64,000 nucleotides of DNA from NCBI RefSeq assembly GCF_014633365.1, contig NC_068344.1, forward strand, positions 16,197,669 to 16,261,668, in the 5' to 3' direction. Position 1 is the stretch's first letter; each line of letters starts with the position of its first letter. The position numbers and the translations under genes were made by a program. Below, piece by piece: positions 59,517 through 64,000 of this stretch. The notes below the pieces were generated by a model that worked only from the letters and a program-made list of their open reading frames with translations, was not told the origin of the DNA and made no database searches. The stretch comes from Diospyros lotus. Its lineage: Eukaryota; Streptophyta; Magnoliopsida; Ericales; Ebenaceae.

Positions 59517-59532
59517 TGAGCCTTGTGGCTCA
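59517..59532. other. LTR stem-loop TGAGCC-TTGT-GGCTCA
   Basis: A perfect 6-bp stem, followed by CACTTTATTTC and GTCATTCCAGG, the same neighbours as (complemented) at 13870-13905. Confidence 0.55.
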
Positions 59533-61020
59533 CTTTATTTCTTTTGTCATTCCAGGAAAATTGAAGATAGATATTTGGGGCGAGTTATTGTTAGATGTGT
59601 ACAGAAATGTCTCAGCCTCAAGATCCATGGTTGTAGTTTGAGGGCATGAGTAGAGTGTTTCATGTTGAAATTAAAGCCTTAGTGCCTATTTATTTTGAAA
59701 ATGTATGGGTGGTAAGGCCAAGATAATGATGTAAATAATGTTGTAATATTTATTATGGCTCATATTGATAATGAGCAAATATGGAAATAAAAAGAAATTT
59801 TTGGCAAATTTTGAGTGATTTTTGTATCTATATCCATTTTGAATGGATCTTCTCTCGGACTTCCTATGCTAGCGGGTAAATCTAGGAATGGGCCTTGACA
59901 GATAATGATGCGATGGACGAAGGATGTTAATTAAAAAAAGAGCCCATGCATTGGATATGGGTCAATGTGAACAAGGTGGTGGGGTGTCAAAGTCACATAT
60001 TGTTTATGGTAATAGAGTAATGAGAATTGCTTTTGATTTGGTTTCACGTAATCTATAAGATGAAAGGGAAAGAGGTACTGTGTTTGGGGCATTTCAGAAT
60101 GGGCATGTGAAACTAGAGTATTTAAGTTTCTTAAACTTAAGTGCTTATTCCTCTATTAAGGATAATCGAGGCAAAGAAGTATCAAGTAGTGGCACAGTTG
60201 AAGAAGATAATATCTTATCTAAAGAGGGCAATATCTTACTTGAAGAGCTTATTATGGACCCTTGCAAAATAAAAACAAAAGGTGCACTGAGTCAAAGGTT
60301 AAAGAGTCATTGAGAGAAGCGATAAAACAAGACATCAACTTCAACTCATTCAGGAATACGTTTTGTTGAGTTTTTATTTAGAGTGAAACAAATCTTATGC
60401 ACAAGTCAACTCATTCAGATAATATCTTTAGAGTTTTTATTTTTTGAGTTAAACAAATCTTATGCATATGATATAATTTACATACTTATTGTAGGAAAAC
60501 GTAAAAATATAAGTAAAAGAAGCATCGAGGCTACTTCTAGTGGTATGATTACTAGCACTAATCTAGCTCCATCAACACCACCACCAGTTTATATACAAGA
60601 TGGTAACAATCCTTACAACCATGTGGATACTCAAATGTCTTATTTTGGCCAAGTTCAGGTAAATTATATTTCTTGTACTATTACTATAAATCAGGTAGGA
60701 GATAGTAGTATTAATAGTTGTTTATTTATTTTATGGTTGTCAAAAGGGGTAAATCAAGTTCCATGAGTATTATTCCCATCCAACAAGTCATTTTCAAGCA
60801 TGTTTTGGGGAGTTCAACAGTCAATTGTAAATGGGATGCAAGTATGTTTATTATATAAGTGTGTCTATAAAGTTGTATTGATTCTAACTTGATTTTAAAG
60901 ATTTTTAATATTGTTTTTTTTATTAATGTTTGGTAGATGGCACCTCCATATCCATGGTTTCCCAATATGAACCTGTTTGATAATGGTAAAGGAATGCATG
61001 CTAATGATACACCACAATAA

Positions 61021-61276
61021 ATTCAAATGTTTGGTGACTTTGTATCATAAATGATATTTTTTATTTGATTGTATAAGCAGGATTTCGAATACTATGGTTA
61101 AAAATGCAAGATTTTGATTGTTGAATTAATTAAAAATGCAGAATTTCAGTAGTATATTTAAGATTTTTTGATTATATTGATATTTTAGATCATGATATAT
61201 TTAATTGTATATGCAAGGTTTCAATTATATTAATAGTTCAATTTTAACATATATTGTTGTTGTTATTGCCAAGATA
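61021..61276. other. AT-rich stretch, nothing recognised
   Basis: Between the end of the FAR1-like frame (DNGKGMHANDTPQ then stop, about 61018) and repeat family A. Likely 3' UTR-like or intergenic. Confidence 0.3.
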
Positions 61277-61800
61277 CAACAATGAATTTATTTGACTGGA
61301 AACTTCGTTGTCAACCCATCTGAGTTTGCAAGGAAGAAAACAGTCAAAGGGCGCGAAAGGGTCATCCAGCAAACACTCTTATGCTTAAGTCAAACACTGA
61401 GAGTAATAAAATCCCAAGAGTAGTATTTACACCAGTATCAAAGACATACTTTTTTTTGAAATGAGTGTCTACCTATTTATAGAAGAATATTTAGTAATTT
61501 GAAATAGTCCAGGTTAGGATTCTTGTAGATAACGTCTATCTTGATTATTCCCAATCTGGTTGGAATTTGGATTCTTATAGATGACGTTTATCTTGCCCTT
61601 TTGGGGATATAATTTCTTATGGATGATCGTTTATCATTTTCTTGAAAGGATTTCCAACTGTTAGAGTTATCAAGTTTATGTAGTGTGTGAGACCTCTCTC
61701 CCTCGTATTTGGGAAAATGCTTTGGTGTTGTCATTGGATATTCTGCGTATCCCTATCGATGGACGGAGGAGCCGTTAGATCTCGGGGACTGTGGGCTCTT
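61277..61800 (-). repeat. Dispersed repeat family A, copy 2
   Basis: Colinear with 18117-18660 (see that entry), including TAGATAACGTCTATCTTGAT and GATGACGTTTATCTTGCCCT. The orientation, judged from TATTTATAGAAG, is minus. Confidence 0.55.
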
Positions 61801-61814
61801 TACGATTGCAGCCC

Positions 61815-62070
61815 TTAAGGAATGCAGGTTGAGGCTGTGTACTGAGGCCATGGCTGCAAGCTAAAGCTACGGCTGTGGACTAAGGCCACGACCACGGGTT
61901 GAGGTGGTGTGTCGAGGCCTCGTGCTAAGACCACATCCGTAGGATAACACCGAGGTTGCAGGCTAAGGCCACAGTCATGGGTGGAACTCATGGTTACGAG
62001 TTGATGCTGCAGTTATGGGATGAGGCTAAGGCTGTGGTTGCAGGCTAAGGCCGTGAGCCTTTTACTTATT
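61815..62070. repeat. Degenerate GC-rich short tandem repeats
   Basis: About a dozen variants of GGCTGAGGCCACGGT/GGCTAAGGC (for example AGGTTGAGGCTGTG, GGACTAAGGCCACGACCACG, GCAGGCTAAGGCCACAG, GCAGGCTAAGGCCGTGAG), spaced 15-25 bases with no fixed period. Confidence 0.7.
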
Positions 62071-62409
62071 TATTTGGGTCACAAAGACTCCGCATGTCTC
62101 TTCTCATTCCACCGGTTTAACCTGGGTTAATCTATGTAATTAGTTTTTTCCTTTGTCTTTTTGTATTATAGCATATCAATTGCTCCCACTCTTTTTTCTA
62201 GGTTTCTTAGGGAGAAGAGTAGTTCTCTTTTATTGATTATTTCACACATCCTTCTTTATTCGTGGGCACTTCTAGAGGTATTTTTTGCAAAATTTTTGAT
62301 TAGTTCAAGGTTTTTTTTGTGTGGTTCCCAACTATAAAAAAGATAGGAGAGGCCTCATTTTTGTCTTAACTTGCCATTTTACCTTTTCTTTCTAGGGTTT
62401 TCTTCTCTT

Positions 62410-63180
62410 ACTTTTTGTCTTTCGTTTTCTTTCAGAGTGTTAAACGTATAGTGGTAGTTAATGCCAGTACCCAAGCCCACCACCGTTTTGTTGAGGATAG
62501 GATAGCTTACTGGCATCGTGAGCATGGAAAGTGGACTATCCAATCTAGGAATGTTGATCAGGCCATTAGTAATGCCACAAAAGAATCTAACTCTTGCCAC
62601 CAATCTTGTGAGAGTCTTTAGGAGCAGCTTGCTGGGAATCGAGGCATTGTACACTGATGAGGTTGGAGCTTTAGAGCGCGAGATGGATTAGCCAAGTTGG
62701 GCTTGTGCTTCTCTCCATCTGGCAGTTGACTAGGGTCCCGCTAGGGAGGAGGAGATGCTGCGTGGACTGGAGGAGAAGCGAGATCACATTAGAGCGAAGG
62801 TTGTTCGAGATTATCGCCTCTCACATGACTAATTCGAGAAGAATGAGGAGTATGTTGGGAGCTTCATGAAGCTTGGATTTTTCCTAGCATGTTCCTATTT
62901 GGAGTCCTAAAGGCCTTGTGAGAGCTTTAATTAATTGGTCTACTCTGCCAAGGCTACTACAAGCGTCGAGTCCATGGATTGGTACAAGTATGAGCCTGGG
63001 GCCTTGAGTCCCAACACCTATCTCAGTTGTTCTTTGGTGGATAACCTAGAGAACTTGTCAGGCCCCTAAGAGCCTTATGTAGATGGGCCAGGTGCTCCTA
63101 AGGTGATTGGCATGCTCATTGGCCTAGATGTAGGCGAGGATCTTGATCACCCCATGGTTTATCCTTCTAATGACTGATTA
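62410..63180 (+). pseudogene. Retroelement gag-like coiled-coil remnant
   Basis: First an open piece ending in VKRIVVVNASTQAHHRFVED and SRNVDQAISNATKES (62438-62622). After stops and a frameshift, a second frame reads EEEMLRGLEEKRDHIRAKVV, YVGSFMKLGFFLACSYLES, AKATTSVESMDWYKYEPGAL, ending GMLIGLDVGEDLDHPMVYPS at 63176. The Glu/Lys/Arg-rich helical stretch and C-terminal Asp/Pro part resemble the long coiled-coil gag-type proteins of non-autonomous plant gypsy elements. At least four in-frame stops. The family call is tentative. Confidence 0.45.
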
Positions 63181-63531
63181 CATGGTGTTTTCCTCACTAT
63201 TGTACGTTTGTTATTTTTTGAGTGCTTGACCTTGGATTTGTAATGAGACAATGTATTCTTGTCTATTTTGATTTGTTTTGATGGCCTATACTTGTTTACG
63301 CCATTTTCAGCTCTATCGCCTTTTGATTTGTATGTCATTTTTGGTTTTAATATCTGTCGTTTCCTAGTTCTTTGGTTGAACTGGTTTGGCTAAAGAACTT
63401 ATTAGGCATTTCATAGTTTCATCGTATCACTTCTTTAGTTGCCCATTAGTTGCTAGGGAAGGTTGCCTTGTTGCTCCACAATATACTTTTTATGTTCTTA
63501 CAAGTGATTGTCATGAGTTCGAAGCAAATCC
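63181..63531. other. Non-coding flank, nothing recognised
   Basis: T-rich sequence after the gag-like remnant; a 60-residue frame at 63386-63568 is unlikely to be real. Confidence 0.3.
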
Positions 63532-64000
63532 TGTTGGATCCTTAATCCAACGTTGGTGTCATATGTGAATAATTATGCATTGCGGGCTATTAAATAATCT
63601 TAAGCCCAATTAAAAGTGATTTGTTAAATTTTGGGCCATTTGGGCTTTAATGTATCTAATAGAGTGTGGGCCTTTAATGTGTAGATACTTAAAGGATAAT
63701 TCTATTTTCTTGATGGGCTAAAACAAAATTATCAATAGGGTAATGGGTTGTTACCTCTATAAATATAGCGGTTATGGTCCCCAGGTCATACGAACGAATC
63801 AGTTTTATTTTTGTATCCCATCATCAGAAACTACTTACAAAGAGAAACTTAAAGGATTATCTCAGAAATTCGTATTAATCTGGAAGGCTCGCCGCACGGA
63901 TCTAAAGAGATATAATCATTATGGATTCAGGTACGCTTCCATTTATTGTTTATTTATTCTTGATGATTTGACATGAATATTCTTGGTATTCGGGTGATAG
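63532..64000 (+). mobile_element. Start of an LTR retrotransposon, cut by window end
   Basis: TGTTGGATCCTTAATCCAACG at 63532 is a typical copia LTR start with its short inverted repeat (GTTGGAT-ATCCAAC). GGGCTTTAATG and TGGGCC phrases follow. A TATA box (CTATAAATATAG) sits at about 63757-63768. TCTAAAGAGATATAATCATTATGG (in part, 63901-63922) suits an LTR R-U5 region. The element continues past the window. Confidence 0.55.

Larger units (their letters stand above)
59211..59610. repeat. About 200-bp tandem duplication in LTR
   Basis: GAATCCAATTGGTATCTATATGTCG at 59211 (in part) and GAACCTAATGGTTGTCTAGA at 59412, both followed by TTTGGCTCT or TTGGCTCT, CTTCATATATCG, ATGCTCC/ATGCTTCC, and GAGCCTT-TGGCTCACTTTA. 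The copies are clearly diverged. Confidence 0.75.
56699..59900 (+). mobile_element. Solo LTR in the FAR1-like gene, TSD GATAA
   Basis: 3202 bp between perfect duplications GATAA (56694-56698, 59901-59905). Starts TATAACAACCCGTTAGTGG (canonical TG changed to TA) and ends GGAATGGGCCTTGACA. TATA box CTATAAATAAGG at about 57204. AAGTCGACTT-type palindromes at 57837-57945. A roughly 200-bp tandem duplication (59211-about 59610) doubles the stem-loop described separately. The blocks CACGGACC...AGGTTAGCCGGTGAGTGC (58785, 58845, 58918, 58980) form a further set of about 60-75-bp repeats. No gag or pol. Confidence 0.88.
55335..61020 (+). pseudogene. FAR1/FRS-like (MULE-derived) gene, broken and split
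   Basis: Order: a FAR1 DNA-binding domain remnant (YAYGLGFSVRKSK at about 55358, then TKRGCKAMVLFECD at about 55510-55553). Next, GGLENIRFTKKDMYNYI (about 55740-55790). Then the MULE transposase domain (TFEWLFKTFLDSMEGKHRII, FVDQDATMSNAIKRVF, HLCQWHIAKKAP, 55845-56020); GATSCIIKESFMLKQAANVY; and a SWIM zinc finger CSCKKFGSMGILCSHTLKAF at about 56600-56660. ILKR at 56676-56688 precedes the solo LTR, and MRWTKDVN follows it (59907-59933). The tail DPCKIKTKGALSQRLKSH is at 60260-60310. FRS proteins are transposase-derived transcription factors of light signalling; transposon Jittery/MURA-like genes share the layout. Numerous stops make it dead. Confidence 0.85.

Overview
This is nuclear DNA from a flowering plant, almost certainly a eudicot. 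The background is AT-rich, genes have long introns, and nearly every transposable-element class seen here is typical of plants: Helitron, gypsy- and copia-type LTR elements, TRIM, hAT, FAR1/MULE and an RTE-like LINE. The window is a graveyard of nested insertions around one apparently intact host gene, a YCF20-like chloroplast protein on the + strand. Its coding exons lie at 46597-46754 and 53736-54180, with a possible leader exon ending at 40686. I see no rRNA operon, tRNA gene or CRISPR array.

Left part (1-13.9 kb). A decayed Helitron helicase runs to a recognisable 3' end at 2109. Next come a copia-type LTR on the minus strand full of short TCGA-centred palindromes (2341-5608), a broken copia gag zinc knuckle, and a gypsy-like solo LTR with target duplication AAAGT (6508-8829). 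The rest is degenerate LTR and repeat debris.

Middle (13.9-31.5 kb). A 4.1-kb element (13974-18056, target duplication GATAC) carries the same LTR 3' (U5) end at both termini, in inverted orientation. To its right is minus-strand gypsy material with 31-bp and 74-bp tandem repeats, a 552-bp duplication whose units each end in 5S rRNA-derived sequence, and a decayed gypsy internal region. Two more solo LTRs follow (25458-27471, TGAGA; 29340-31519, ATAAA).

31.8-39.7 kb. A zf-TTF/DUF4371-type hAT transposase pseudogene is split by a solo LTR (33907-38342), which is itself split by another solo LTR (35161-37840). The matching target duplications give the order of events.

40-54.2 kb. The YCF20-like gene. 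Its introns hold a 165-bp triplication, a second element with inverted U5 ends (43719-45683, GTTTA), a Mutator-like inverted-repeat element with an Ac-like hAT inside it, a TRIM-like retroelement whose non-coding centre holds about 17 AGATCT sites, a solo LTR of that TRIM, and a LINE remnant.

54.2-64 kb. A FAR1/FRS-type pseudogene is split by a 3.2-kb solo LTR (56699-59900, GATAA). It is followed by a second copy of a repeat seen at 18.1 kb, a degenerate GC-rich tandem region, a gag-like coiled-coil remnant, and the start of another LTR that runs off the window.

The most unusual signals are: (1) two independent integrated elements with inverted U5 ends; (2) a stem-loop in several gypsy-like LTRs whose stem bases change in a compensatory way; (3) clusters of short palindromes with different sequences, mostly sharing a TCGA core, in unrelated LTRs; and (4) the 5S-derived tandem duplication.
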